A stretch of 54,205 bases of DNA from an uncultured Clostridia bacterium. Lineage in GTDB: Bacteria; Bacillota; Clostridia; Christensenellales; Aristaeellaceae. The stretch is from positions 1 to 54,205 of the forward strand of contig CAMKJS010000011.1 in assembly GCA_946413245.1 (NCBI GenBank), written 5' to 3'. A program made the position numbers and the translations under genes. How positions within the stretch are numbered: the first letter of the stretch is position 1; each line of letters begins with the position of its first letter. Below the pieces are notes generated by a model. The model was not told the DNA's origin. It ran no database searches and worked only from the letters and a program-made list of their open reading frames with translations. Shown here in pieces: positions 41,328-50,881 of this stretch.

Positions 41328-43112
41328 TCACTCTTCGTCGCCGGATTCCACCTCATAGACACGAATCCGGTAAGGATAACCTTCCTTTTCAAAGGTATTC
41401 AGCAGCTTCAGGCCGGACTTTTCCGGCTTCTCGATCTCCACGCCGGAGAAAATGTATTCACAGCCCAGGGCCCGGAGCGCTTCCGGGTTCAGCGCCAGCT
41501 TTTTGATGACGGTGTCGTCTTCCTTCGTGAAGAAATAGGATTTGCCCAGCTCCGCCGAAAACAGATAGCAGCGGTTGCCCCACTCGTCGAAATAGGTGCG
41601 GACGCTCTTTTTCTTCTTCAGCTCCCCTTCAATAGCCTCCCGGAAGGCGTGCTTGTATTCCACGTCATAGTTGTTGGAATACCCGTCGACACACTGAAAG
41701 CCGTTCAGCAGCGGCACCGAGGAATACAGCCCCACGCTGCCGACCCGGTAGCTGTCCTTCGGACGGCCGATGTATTCGTCGATTTCCTCGAAGAGCTCCC
41801 GGCTGACAAAGGTCCGGAAGGAAGAGCTCGCGGTTTCCTCCACCCCCGCGGACAGGCGCCGCAGGTTCTCCTTCAGCGGGCTCACGTCGTACACGTTCAC
41901 CGCGGCGGAACAGATCAGCAGCCCGCAGAGCACACGGGCGGCAATCCGCCCCGTCCTGACCGCGGACGCCCGCCGGGCCGCCGCTTCCCGCCGGGCCGGG
42001 GCCTCCGGTCCCAGCGGTTCCCGGCGGCACAGGCTCCACAGCAGCTGCAGCGTCAGCCCCGCCGCGGTCCACCAGGCCAGGGGATTCAGCCAGAAAAAGC
42101 GCTCGAAGCGGAAATGCAGGAAGGGCCCGCCGATGGCGGCGCGCAGGGAAATCACCGGCGCGCTGCGCCACGTGGCGTAGATCACCGCGACTCCGGCAGC
42201 CAGCAGCGTCATCGCCCACAGCCGGCGAAGCGTCTCCCGCCGGGCCGGATCCCACAGCTCCGGAAACAGAAGCCCAACCCCGCAGGCCGCCAGGACCCAC
42301 CCGGTCAGCGGTCCCTGGGAGGCCTCCGCGTGATAGACGCCCTCGTTGAACATGCTCTTGACCGTATCCCACCAGGGATCCGGAGTCAGGACCCATTCCG
42401 ACCGGTGGGTGACAAAAGCGCCGCCCCCGAAAAGCTGCTTCACCAGATTCAGGTTCAGCGCGACGTACACCGCCGCCAGCACCCCCAGCATCAGGGCGGA
42501 AGCCCAGGGCCGCGGCTTTTTCCGCACCGCGTCCGTGACGCACCATCCGGCCAGCAGCAAACAGTCCGCGTAGCCCACCAGCACCGGGGAGGAAAAGGCG
42601 GCGAAAAGCGCGCCCAGGGCATAAGGCCAGACTTTTTTTCCGTCCCGGGCCATCAGCACGGCGTAAAGCAGCAGGGGCTGCCCCATCACCGCCAGCCCGT
42701 ATACGGAATAGAACGGCAGCAGCGTAAACAGCAGCGCCAACACCGCCGACACCCAGGGCGCCGCCTCCAGCCGCCGCAGCAGCAGGAAAAGGCCGAGGAA
42801 AGCCGCCAGCCGCACGAAGCATTCGTTGAGCACGAAGGCCAGCGCCGGCTCCGCCGCCCGGTAGAACAGCAGCGTGCCCGGTGACGCCGGCGCCAGGGAC
42901 GCCTTGTTGTTTTCCCCGCTCATGAACTCCGGGATATCCGCGTCCCCCGCGTGCAGGGTCTGCAGAACATAAGCCGGAATCTCTCCGTCCAGCTGATCGT
43001 GCGCCCGGACGTAGGCCTGATCCCGCAGGATCAGGGACGGAATCATGGAAAGGAGGAGAAGCGCCAGCGAAAGAAAAAACGCCAGATGCTTCCCGTGCGC
43101 CTTCAGGTTCAC
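41328..43112 (-). CDS. DUF6044-like multi-spanning membrane protein
   Basis: A 594-residue protein with about 11 membrane segments in the first two thirds and a soluble C-terminal domain. The N-terminal loop AYVRAHDQLDGEIPAYV resembles the HDxLD motif of DUF6044 proteins, found in Gram-positive polysaccharide clusters. That layout is shared by GT-C glycosyltransferases. It starts at GTG 43112 behind AAAGGAGCGGG. It may transfer a sugar or modifier outside the membrane. Confidence 0.7.
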   Translation of the reverse strand: MNLKAHGKHLAFFLSLALLLLSMIPSLILRDQAYVRAHDQLDGEIPAYVLQTLHAGDADIPEFMSGENNKASLAPASPGTLLFYRAAEPALAFVLNECFVRLAAFLGLFLLLRRLEAAPWVSAVLALLFTLLPFYSVYGLAVMGQPLLLYAVLMARDGKKVWPYALGALFAAFSSPVLVGYADCLLLAGWCVTDAVRKKPRPWASALMLGVLAAVYVALNLNLVKQLFGGGAFVTHRSEWVLTPDPWWDTVKSMFNEGVYHAEASQGPLTGWVLAACGVGLLFPELWDPARRETLRRLWAMTLLAAGVAVIYATWRSAPVISLRAAIGGPFLHFRFERFFWLNPLAWWTAAGLTLQLLWSLCRREPLGPEAPARREAAARRASAVRTGRIAARVLCGLLICSAAVNVYDVSPLKENLRRLSAGVEETASSSFRTFVSRELFEEIDEYIGRPKDSYRVGSVGLYSSVPLLNGFQCVDGYSNNYDVEYKHAFREAIEGELKKKKSVRTYFDEWGNRCYLFSAELGKSYFFTKEDDTVIKKLALNPEALRALGCEYIFSGVEIEKPEKSGLKLLNTFEKEGYPYRIRVYEVESGDEE

Positions 43113-43139
43113 GCCGTTCCCGCTCCTTTCTCCCGTTTT

Positions 43140-44588
43140 TTATTTTCTGCCCAGCTTCTTCGCGAATTTATGAACCCATTTCTTCAGATAATCGTGGAAT
43201 ACGATCAGGAAAACGACAAACCCGGCGGCGACCAGGCCGAAACGCAGCAGATTGTGCCCGTAGGTCAGGGTCAGGCCGTAGCTGATCACCGCTGTCACCG
43301 CCAGCGCGCCGTAGAGGAAGAGATCGTCGTAAATGCTCACCTTCAGCACGAAGCGGGTAATCAGCTTGTGCACCACCAGCAGGGAGAAATAGCCGGCCAG
43401 GGTCGTGTACGCCGCGGCCACGAAGCCGAACTTCGGGATGAAGATCGCGTTCAGGGCGATATTCAGCCCCGCGGCCATAATCGTGCCCAGGGAAACATAT
43501 CCCGTCTTCTTCAGATGCAGCTCAATATTCACATAATGGGTGTAAATATACTGGCAGACCACCCCCAGCACCACCGGCATCACGCAGGGGACGGCATGCG
43601 CGTACTTCTTTCCGCCCAGAACCAGCACCGCCTCCGGCGCCAGCGCCGTGCAGCCCAGCCCCACAAAGCATACCAGAAGCACCAGCGGTTTCATACTCTT
43701 GCGGATCTCGTCGTAGTGGCCCGCGTAATAGGTGTCGTGGAACCAGGGCAGCCAGCCGTCGCCCACGGCTCCGATGACCACGTGCAGCAGCATGCCGTAG
43801 GTATAGGCCACGGTATAGAACGCGGTATCCTCCTTGCCGCAGATCTTGGTGATGAACACCCGGTCCGACTGGGAAAGGATATGCATGGAGATGGTATGCA
43901 GCACCAGGGGCAGGGAAATCATCAGACCGTAGCGCCAGAATTCAAGGTTTACCTTCAGGTGCTTCCGCCGCGCCGCCCGGAACCAGAAATACAGGGACAG
44001 CAGCATTCCCGGCACCGTGATGCCGATCATCCGCAGCACCGCCCTGTCCAGGCGGTCGCTCTTCACGGTCCAGATCAGCAGCAGGGACAGAAGCGTGGTG
44101 GACAGAACGGTAAACCAGGCGATCGCCACGTTCTGTTTGTATTTATACCTGTAGCGGTAGCTGTTCTGCACCATCTGGATCGCCGGAGCGAACAGCAGAT
44201 GAATCAGCAGGAGCGCGGTCTCCAGCACCGTCAGCTCCAGCAGGGCGGTCACGGGCCCCATCAGCAGGATCGCCGCGGCGGTAATGGCCAGGCCGATCAG
44301 ACCGCTGAGCAGCTGTACGGAACCCACATAGTCGTCCAGCCGGTCCGAATAATCCAGCTTGGCCCGGCCGATGCTGTAGGTCAGGTTCAGGGTAAACACC
44401 GGCAGCAGCAGGGAATACCAGGAATTGAAGTTCGATACGTTACCGTACTCCGTGGTGGCGAGCAGCCGGGTGAAGATCGGCGTCGTGATAATTGAAACCG
44501 CCTTCACCATGATACTGGAAATCACGTACCAGACGCCGGCCTTCAGCGCCACGCCCTTTTTTGCCTGAGTTGCAGCCCGACTTGTCAC
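43140..44588 (-). CDS. Polysaccharide flippase (Wzx/MATE-like)
   Basis: A 482-residue protein with about 12-14 membrane segments of the oligosaccharidyl-lipid flippase family. It moves lipid-linked repeat units across the membrane. GTG 44588 overlaps the NeuA stop (GTGA). Features include the N-terminal ISSIMVKAVSIITTPIFTRL segment. Confidence 0.9.
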   Translation of the reverse strand: MTSRAATQAKKGVALKAGVWYVISSIMVKAVSIITTPIFTRLLATTEYGNVSNFNSWYSLLLPVFTLNLTYSIGRAKLDYSDRLDDYVGSVQLLSGLIGLAITAAAILLMGPVTALLELTVLETALLLIHLLFAPAIQMVQNSYRYRYKYKQNVAIAWFTVLSTTLLSLLLIWTVKSDRLDRAVLRMIGITVPGMLLSLYFWFRAARRKHLKVNLEFWRYGLMISLPLVLHTISMHILSQSDRVFITKICGKEDTAFYTVAYTYGMLLHVVIGAVGDGWLPWFHDTYYAGHYDEIRKSMKPLVLLVCFVGLGCTALAPEAVLVLGGKKYAHAVPCVMPVVLGVVCQYIYTHYVNIELHLKKTGYVSLGTIMAAGLNIALNAIFIPKFGFVAAAYTTLAGYFSLLVVHKLITRFVLKVSIYDDLFLYGALAVTAVISYGLTLTYGHNLLRFGLVAAGFVVFLIVFHDYLKKWVHKFAKKLGRK

Positions 44589-45763
44589 AGAATTCCCCTT
44601 TCCAGAATCCGGGAAACGATCTCCCGGAGCACCCCGGCGCCGCCCGGCGCCCGGGTTACGTAATTCGCGGCCGCTTTGGCCTCTTCGCAGGCGTCCGCGG
44701 GGCAGCAGCCGAAGCCCGCCTCCCGGATAGCCTCCACGTCGATCTGCTCGTCGCCCACGTAGCAGACGTTGGCCGGGGAAATCCCGCGCTCCTCACAGAT
44801 GCGGCGCACCGCGCCCCACTTGTCCTTGCATCCCTGCTCCAGGATATCCAGCTTCAGCTTCTCCGCCCGGCGCCGGTTCAGCTCCACGTTCTCTCCGGTC
44901 AGAATGCCGGTTATGACGCCCCGCTCCCGCAGCAGCCGGAGAGCCACGCCGTCCCGGGTATTGAACTTTTTGAGCTCGTCGCCCTTTTCGCTGTAATACA
45001 TGCCTCCGTCGGTCAGGACTCCGTCACAGTCCGTGAGCAGCATGCGGATTTCCGGGATTTCTGTCGGCGCGGTAATCCCGTTTTTCTTCATCAGGGCTTC
45101 GATAATGATCCAGTCCGCCGGTTCATCGATCTCCAGGAAGGTGTCCTCATTCATTTCCACCGCCCGGATTCTGCCGGACACCCGGTTCTCCGTGCGCAGC
45201 AGATCCTCCCGGGCCGTGATGTAAAAGGCGCCGTTCTCCACCAGGTAGCCGGGAAAATCCTGCCGCCGGGGCCGATGGTACACGTCGTAATTCGTCGGCC
45301 GGGCTATGCCGTTTTCGTCCTCCGCCCAGTGGAACCGCTTCTGGCGCACCACAGAGAGCACGCTGTCCGTATCCTCCCGGAAGAAGGCCTCGAAGCCCCG
45401 GTCCAGGTCCTCGCTCTGCAGCAGCGGCGACGTGGCCTGAATCAGCACCAGATTGTCAAAGGTGTAGTTCCGTGCGAACTCCAGCATGGCGGATTCGGTG
45501 GACGCCGTATCCGATGCGGTTTCCGCGGACCGGCCGATCACCTCCGCCTTCGCGAACAGCTCCTTCTCGGGTCCCGCGGCAAAGTGCTCCACCGTCTCCC
45601 GGATGCGGTCGCTGTCCGTGGCGATGTAAACCCGGTCGATCGCCCCGCAGCCGCAGGCCGCCCGCACGGTCCAGTACACCAGGGGACGCCCGCCGATGGG
45701 GCGGATATTTTTGAGCGGGATGGACTTGCTGCCGCCCCGCACGGGAATAAAAGCGACGTTCAT
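44585..45763 (-). CDS. neuA: CMP-nonulosonate synthetase fused to KdsC-like phosphatase
   Basis: A 392-residue two-domain protein. Residues 1-230 are an acylneuraminate cytidylyltransferase (FIPVRGGSKSIPLKNI, LIQATSPLLQSEDL). Residues 238-392 are a HAD phosphatase with D245/D247 in LLTDCDGVLTDG and VCYVGDEQIDVEAI. The fusion could remove phosphate from a nonulosonate 9-phosphate and charge the sugar with CMP. I chose ATG 45763; GTG 45778 is possible. It follows NeuB with two bases between the frames. Confidence 0.88.
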   Translation of the reverse strand: MNVAFIPVRGGSKSIPLKNIRPIGGRPLVYWTVRAACGCGAIDRVYIATDSDRIRETVEHFAAGPEKELFAKAEVIGRSAETASDTASTESAMLEFARNYTFDNLVLIQATSPLLQSEDLDRGFEAFFREDTDSVLSVVRQKRFHWAEDENGIARPTNYDVYHRPRRQDFPGYLVENGAFYITAREDLLRTENRVSGRIRAVEMNEDTFLEIDEPADWIIIEALMKKNGITAPTEIPEIRMLLTDCDGVLTDGGMYYSEKGDELKKFNTRDGVALRLLRERGVITGILTGENVELNRRRAEKLKLDILEQGCKDKWGAVRRICEERGISPANVCYVGDEQIDVEAIREAGFGCCPADACEEAKAAANYVTRAPGGAGVLREIVSRILERGIL

Positions 45764-45779
45764 GGATGTTTCTTTCACC

Positions 45780-46664
45780 TCAATGTTTCCTGTACTTCAG
45801 CTTCTCACGCTGCTCCTGCTCGATGGGCAGAATCTCTTCAGCCTTGTATGTCAGCGCGTCGTGCACGGCGTTCAGATTCCGCACCAGTTTGCGGATCCCG
45901 TCCGGCTCCAGGGAGGCCGCGTGATCCGTACCCTTCCAGGTACGGTCCAGGGTATAGTGTCGCTCGATATACTGCGCTCCCAGGGTGTATGCCGCCACGT
46001 CCACGGCGATGCCCAGGTGATGGCCGGAAAAGCCGATCGCCTTCACCCGGCCTTCATACCGGTCCCGCAGGCGGTTGATTTCCAGCAGGCATACGTCCTG
46101 AAAGGGCACTGGGTATCCGGAGGTGCAGTTGTAGACGATCAGGTCCTTCGCGCGGCCCTTCCGCTCGAACAGCCGCACCACCTCTTCCTCCTCGGCCAGG
46201 GTGGTCATGCCGAAGGAGATCTGAAGCTCTCCCTCATAGTTGTCGCACAGCCACTCCAGCATCTCCGTATGCGTGTTGCAGGCTGACGGGATTTTGATGA
46301 ACCGGGGATGCAGGGCCGCGATCTCCTTCGCGCTGGTCATGTCCCACACGGAGGTGGAATACACGATCCCCGCGCTTTCGCACCAGGCCTTCAGCTGCGC
46401 GTGCTGCTCCGCGTCGAACTCCAGATACTCCCGGTGGGCGCCGTAGGTGGGGCCGTAGGAATTGGCGGGATTCGGATGCGGCGCGTTATACTGCTCCGGC
46501 GTCAGCAGCTCCTTCGGACACCGCTTCTGGAACTTGATGGCGTCCGCCTTGCAGAAGTGGGCGGCCGTTTCGATCAGATCCTTCGCGATTTCCATTTTTC
46601 CCATATGGTTGCAGCCGGCCTCCGCGATCACGAAGGGCCGGGGATAGGACTCAATACGACCCAT
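45780..46664 (-). CDS. neuB: Nonulosonic acid synthase without SAF domain (NeuB-like)
   Basis: A 294-residue enzyme that condenses PEP with a hexosamine to make a sialic-acid-like sugar. It has FVIAEAGCNHMG, DAIKFQKR and the C-terminal HYTLDRTWKGTDHAASLEP. Full NeuB proteins continue into an antifreeze-like SAF domain; this one ends after the barrel (EQREKLKYRKH). ATG 46664 follows GGAGGAATATCC. No NeuC epimerase is in the window. Confidence 0.88.
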   Translation of the reverse strand: MGRIESYPRPFVIAEAGCNHMGKMEIAKDLIETAAHFCKADAIKFQKRCPKELLTPEQYNAPHPNPANSYGPTYGAHREYLEFDAEQHAQLKAWCESAGIVYSTSVWDMTSAKEIAALHPRFIKIPSACNTHTEMLEWLCDNYEGELQISFGMTTLAEEEEVVRLFERKGRAKDLIVYNCTSGYPVPFQDVCLLEINRLRDRYEGRVKAIGFSGHHLGIAVDVAAYTLGAQYIERHYTLDRTWKGTDHAASLEPDGIRKLVRNLNAVHDALTYKAEEILPIEQEQREKLKYRKH

Positions 46665-47871
46665 GGATATTCCTCCTCTTGTTCTTTCTCAGGCCGAGGC
46701 GCAGATAGCGGTCCAGCAGGTCCGTCACGCTCGCGGCGTACTGCCGGGCGGTCATCCGCCGCCGGATCAGCGGCAGCAGCGTCAGATACATCATAATGGG
46801 CATGCCGTACTGCCCGAACACGAATTTGTCCGTCATTCCCCGCAGGATCAGCGTGAAAAACACCGCGAAGGTGAGCCACTGCTTCCGGGTGACATAATAG
46901 CCCACCGCCTGTACCAGCAGCACCATATAGACCAGAAAAATCAGCAGTCCGCCGTAGGCGTGAAGCTGCAGGAAGCTGTTGTGGCAGTTATCCCCCAGGT
47001 TATGGATGAGGGGAATCGTCCGCAGCGGCGCGCCCAGCAGCACATACACGGGCGAAGACGCCATCTTGCCGAAATACCCCGACCAGACCCGGAACCGGCT
47101 GGCGCTGGTGGCGCCGCGGGTCCTGAACTTGCCGAGGTTCATAAAGCTGTCCATCAGGCTGACGTTGCTCAGCAGCAGCGCCGTGGCCGCGATCAGCAGC
47201 ACGATCACCAGCAGCACGATCCGCTGCGCGTTTTTCCCGGTCAGGGAGCGCATGAACATCAGCAGGATCAGCACCAGGAACACCAGGGAGCAGAGAATGC
47301 CGCCCCGCCCCGTGGCCCACACGCAGACCATGAAGGTCAGCGCCGCCGGCGCCACGTCCCACAGGCGGATCCGGCCCTCCCGGCCCTCCAGGGGCAGATA
47401 GTACAGCGCCGCGGCCAGCAGCATGATCACGGAAACATAGTTGTTGCTGCTGCCGAAAATCCGGGTCTGGTGCCGGGTCAGGAAAGCCACCACCACCAGC
47501 ACCAGCACGGCGTAAAAGCCGAACCAGCCCTGCCGCCGGGACCACGGATATTCCAGCATGACCGCGGTCATTCCCAGCAGGCACACGTGGGAGAACAGCG
47601 AAGCGGTGTCCACGTTTTTGATCAGGATCCAGTTGGCAATCAGCGACACCACATACAGCGCCGAGAACAGCAGCAGCATGTTCATGCGCCTTCCCCGGTT
47701 CCGGATCATCGTCACGACCCCCAGGATTCCCAGCACCGCCAGCACCGCCAGATAAACCCGGGCCGACCCGCCGCGCATCCGGTATACGTTGACCAGATAA
47801 TATACAATCGGGAGGAACGCCGTCAGGCTTTTATACGAAAAGCGGTAGGAACCCGCCCGGTTCTCAGCCAT
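46651..47871 (-). CDS. O-antigen polymerase (Wzy-like)
   Basis: A 406-residue protein with about 11 membrane segments and the HNSFLQLHAYGGLLIFLVYM loop typical of the Wzy/WaaL superfamily. It overlaps both neighbours (GT52 upstream, NeuB downstream). It probably joins repeat units of the glycan. Confidence 0.85.
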   Translation of the reverse strand: MAENRAGSYRFSYKSLTAFLPIVYYLVNVYRMRGGSARVYLAVLAVLGILGVVTMIRNRGRRMNMLLLFSALYVVSLIANWILIKNVDTASLFSHVCLLGMTAVMLEYPWSRRQGWFGFYAVLVLVVVAFLTRHQTRIFGSSNNYVSVIMLLAAALYYLPLEGREGRIRLWDVAPAALTFMVCVWATGRGGILCSLVFLVLILLMFMRSLTGKNAQRIVLLVIVLLIAATALLLSNVSLMDSFMNLGKFRTRGATSASRFRVWSGYFGKMASSPVYVLLGAPLRTIPLIHNLGDNCHNSFLQLHAYGGLLIFLVYMVLLVQAVGYYVTRKQWLTFAVFFTLILRGMTDKFVFGQYGMPIMMYLTLLPLIRRRMTARQYAASVTDLLDRYLRLGLRKNKRRNIHGSY

Positions 47872-48976
47872 CGGCGTCCCTCACTTTTTGCAGGCATTCC
47901 CGGAGCTCCTCCAGGGTGACCGGAGCCATCAGCTTTTCCGGATTCCGGTATACCCCGCGGAATTTCAGATACGGCGTCTCCCATTCGGAAACCCGGCCCT
48001 CCTTATTGTCCGTGATCCGGAACAGGTTCAGCACCCAGGGTTCCCGGTCGTAAAACATCTTCGGCGTGTAGACCGCGGAGGACGCGTAGGTAATCAGCAC
48101 CCGGTCGTCCAGGTTGTCCATGTCCGCGTAAAGCACTTCCATGGGGATGGCCGTCCCTTCGTACAGATCCACCTGCGCCGTGGTTTTGTCCCGGCTGCGG
48201 GGATGCGGCTTCAGGATCAGGTTTTCCCGCCCCAGCGCTTCCGCGCACAGATTGTAGCATTCGTCCATGATCCGTTCCCGCTCCGCCAGCGCTTCCTTGC
48301 GGCTGCGCATGGGGTCGAAGATCACCGCCCGGCGGGTGATGCGGTCTTCTTCCCGCACGCCGAATATATATTTCAGCATGTCCACCCGGGAGGGATCGCT
48401 GTTGAAGGCCGGCATTTTCTCCACCGGGCAGTCCCGCATGGAATCCGGCTTCTCAAACAACTCCGGCAGGTTGACCAGGATCGTGGTACGCTCCGGCCGG
48501 TACAGATTCCAGCCCAGGAGTTTTTCCGCCAGGCTCCGGGACGAGGACGTGTTCAGCACGTGTGAATCCCGCTGGTAGGTTCCCAGCCCGTCCTCGTACA
48601 GCACCAGCCGCAGCTTCGGATTCCGGCGGTACAGCTCGTGCAGCAGGATATTTTTCAGATTGGCCCGGCTGGAATAATAATAGGTATCGTACACCCACTC
48701 CCTGGGCAGAAATTCTTCCACCAGGGACCGGGCGCGCAGCATCTGCTTCACCACGCCTTTTTTCCCCGGACGCCAGTACTTCTCCAGCGGGGGGATCACC
48801 ACGTTCCGGAAAACGCCCGTTTCCCGGATGCGCTCGCCGATCTCCCGGTAACCGGAAAACACGCCGGCCAGCACCAGATCCGCCACCAGCTTTTTCTCCG
48901 CGGCGATGCAGACGGCGCCCATGATCTGATAGGGCGTGGTGCAGGCAAAGCACGCCGTTCCCTGATTTGACGTCAT
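47864..48976 (-). CDS. GT52-like glycosyltransferase (sialyltransferase type)
   Basis: A 370-residue cytoplasmic GT-B protein. It has the N-terminal CFACTTPYQIMGAVCIAAEK, then KLRLVLYEDGLGTY and KPHPRSRD, as in GT52 alpha-2,3-sialyltransferases and relatives. The NeuA and NeuB genes are next to it, so a CMP-nonulosonate is the likely donor. Confidence 0.8.
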   Translation of the reverse strand: MTSNQGTACFACTTPYQIMGAVCIAAEKKLVADLVLAGVFSGYREIGERIRETGVFRNVVIPPLEKYWRPGKKGVVKQMLRARSLVEEFLPREWVYDTYYYSSRANLKNILLHELYRRNPKLRLVLYEDGLGTYQRDSHVLNTSSSRSLAEKLLGWNLYRPERTTILVNLPELFEKPDSMRDCPVEKMPAFNSDPSRVDMLKYIFGVREEDRITRRAVIFDPMRSRKEALAERERIMDECYNLCAEALGRENLILKPHPRSRDKTTAQVDLYEGTAIPMEVLYADMDNLDDRVLITYASSAVYTPKMFYDREPWVLNLFRITDNKEGRVSEWETPYLKFRGVYRNPEKLMAPVTLEELRECLQKVRDADG

Positions 48977-48998
48977 GATCCTGATCCTTTCGTGATGT

Positions 48999-50156
48999 TC
49001 AGTGCTGCTTCTTCTTCCGGATATTCCGGTATTCCTTCAGCTGGGCGAAGAAGTGGCTGAAAAACGGCCGCATGTCATCCCGGTAAAACAGCACTTCCGT
49101 CGTCTTCCGCCAGCTGAACCAGGAGGGTTTCACATGAAAGCGGTTTTTCGCCTTCAAGAACCAGGCCAGATCCATATCCAGATGCCGCAGGTACCGGCCG
49201 CTGCTGTGATGCGCCGGGTAAGGCTCGATCTCGTCCCCGTAAGCCAGCTGCACCAGCAGCTTCCCCACGTTGTATCCGCACATTTCGCTGAGCCGGATGC
49301 TGGCCGGAATCCGGCCGTTGATCTCCAGCAGCCTCGGCTCCCCGGTTTTCCGGTCCATCATATAGGACATGGCCGCCACACCCTGCCAGTTCATTTCCCG
49401 CAGCAGGCGGGCGGAATACTCCAGCTCCTTCGGCGCGTCCACGATCTGCAGCATGCAGGCCGTGCCGGCGTCGATGGGGAACCAGCGCAGCACCACGTCC
49501 GCGTAAGCCATATCCACCTGGCCCTTCGCGTCCATAAACAGAATCGTGCCCAGGCGCTTTTCGTGATCCACATATTCCTGCAGCACATACTGATCCAGAT
49601 CGATCCCATGCTCCCGGATATAGGGTTCGAAATCCTCCCGCTTCTCAAACTTATGATAGCCGACGGATCCCATACCGTTCCGCGGCTTGATGATCAGCGG
49701 GAATTCCACGGTCTCCAGGAACTCCTCCACCGTCTGGCTCTGCAGGCGGGTTTTCGGCATGGGCGTGCCCGCGCGGGCCGCCGCCTCAAACGTGCGCTGT
49801 TTGTCAAAAGCGTTGATGTAGGAGCTGCGCGGCGCGCAGGCCAGCCGCACGTACTGCTTCAGTTCCTCCTCGTGGGAGGTGACGAAGTCCGTTCCCTTTT
49901 CACCGATGGGCATCAGCACGTCATATTTGCCGGATTTGGCCATCTCCAGCAATTCCTGATAGAACTCCTCGTCCATATTCGCGATATGCGGATTCAGAAT
50001 CTTTTCATCCGGACGGTTGGAAACATAGCAGGTGGCGTTCTTCTTGGAGCAGATCACGGTTACATGGCAGCCGATTTCCTTCAGCGCCCGCACGATTACG
50101 ACGGCCTGCTTGCCGGAGCCTCCGGCCACCAGCACCCTTACTTTGGAAAAATCCAT
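48999..50156 (-). CDS. ATP-grasp protein of the polysaccharide cluster
   Basis: A 385-residue CarB-like ATP-grasp protein with VRVLVAGGSGKQAVVIVRAL, LIIKPRNGMGSVGYHKF and the metal-binding RLLEINGRIPAS. It should ligate a carboxylate to an amine with ATP. It is only generally similar to the ATP-grasp gene at 17951. It may add an amino acid or similar group to a sugar acid in the glycan. Confidence 0.8.
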   Translation of the reverse strand: MDFSKVRVLVAGGSGKQAVVIVRALKEIGCHVTVICSKKNATCYVSNRPDEKILNPHIANMDEEFYQELLEMAKSGKYDVLMPIGEKGTDFVTSHEEELKQYVRLACAPRSSYINAFDKQRTFEAAARAGTPMPKTRLQSQTVEEFLETVEFPLIIKPRNGMGSVGYHKFEKREDFEPYIREHGIDLDQYVLQEYVDHEKRLGTILFMDAKGQVDMAYADVVLRWFPIDAGTACMLQIVDAPKELEYSARLLREMNWQGVAAMSYMMDRKTGEPRLLEINGRIPASIRLSEMCGYNVGKLLVQLAYGDEIEPYPAHHSSGRYLRHLDMDLAWFLKAKNRFHVKPSWFSWRKTTEVLFYRDDMRPFFSHFFAQLKEYRNIRKKKQH

Positions 50157-50161
50157 CCCGC

Positions 50162-50866
50162 TTATTCCTCCGTTTTCTTCTTCTCAACCCGGGCCAGCGC
50201 TTCCTTTTCCCAGCGCGTATATCCGAATTTCTTTTTCTTCAGCAGCACGATTTCGGTCATCAGCTTCACGGTCCGCAGAATGCAGTACGCGTCCAGCGCG
50301 ATCCCCGCGTTCTCCACATGGATTCTCGCCAGTTCGGTGCGCACGGGCAGCACGGTTTCCCGGTACACCTGATTGTCCTTCACGAAGAGTTCCCCATGGG
50401 TATAGTCGTAGAGGCTGTCCAGCCCGGTCAGCCCCGGACGCACGGACATGACCACCTCATACTCTCCGGAATAATACTTCCGCACCGTCTTTTCCGGATA
50501 GGGCCGGGGACCCACAAAGGACATCTGCCCCAGAAACACGCAAAGCATCTGGGGCAGTTCATCCAGCTTGCTTTTGCGCAGGAAGGCTCCCAGGGGAAAA
50601 ACACGGTTCTCGTTGGCGATAAAGCCGCCCTCCGTGCGCATGCCGTTCCCGGTGGGCGTATACATATGCATGGAGCGGAATTTGCGCACGGAAATTGGTT
50701 TGTGGTCTTTGCCTGCCCGGAAGGAGGTATAGAACACCGGCCCCGGGCTGGAAATCTTGATGCCCACGGCGAAAATCAGCCAGAGGGGCGAAGTGACGAT
50801 CAGCGCCAGCAGCGACGCGACGATGTCAAAAGCGCGTTTCAGAACGTTGTAGGCAATCTTCTTCAT
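50162..50866 (-). CDS. Initiating sugar-phosphate transferase (PglC/WcaJ type)
   Basis: A 234-residue monotopic phosphoglycosyl transferase. It has the N-terminal membrane hairpin (KRAFDIVASLLALIVTSPLW) and the catalytic core VRKFRSMHMYTP, then KSKLDELPQ and MSFVGPRPYPEKT. It moves a sugar-1-phosphate to undecaprenyl phosphate and so starts the repeat unit. With the aminotransferase nearby, a 4-amino-sugar primer is plausible. Confidence 0.9.
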   Translation of the reverse strand: MKKIAYNVLKRAFDIVASLLALIVTSPLWLIFAVGIKISSPGPVFYTSFRAGKDHKPISVRKFRSMHMYTPTGNGMRTEGGFIANENRVFPLGAFLRKSKLDELPQMLCVFLGQMSFVGPRPYPEKTVRKYYSGEYEVVMSVRPGLTGLDSLYDYTHGELFVKDNQVYRETVLPVRTELARIHVENAGIALDAYCILRTVKLMTEIVLLKKKKFGYTRWEKEALARVEKKKTEE

Positions 50867-50881
50867 GTCGGTTCCTTCCGC

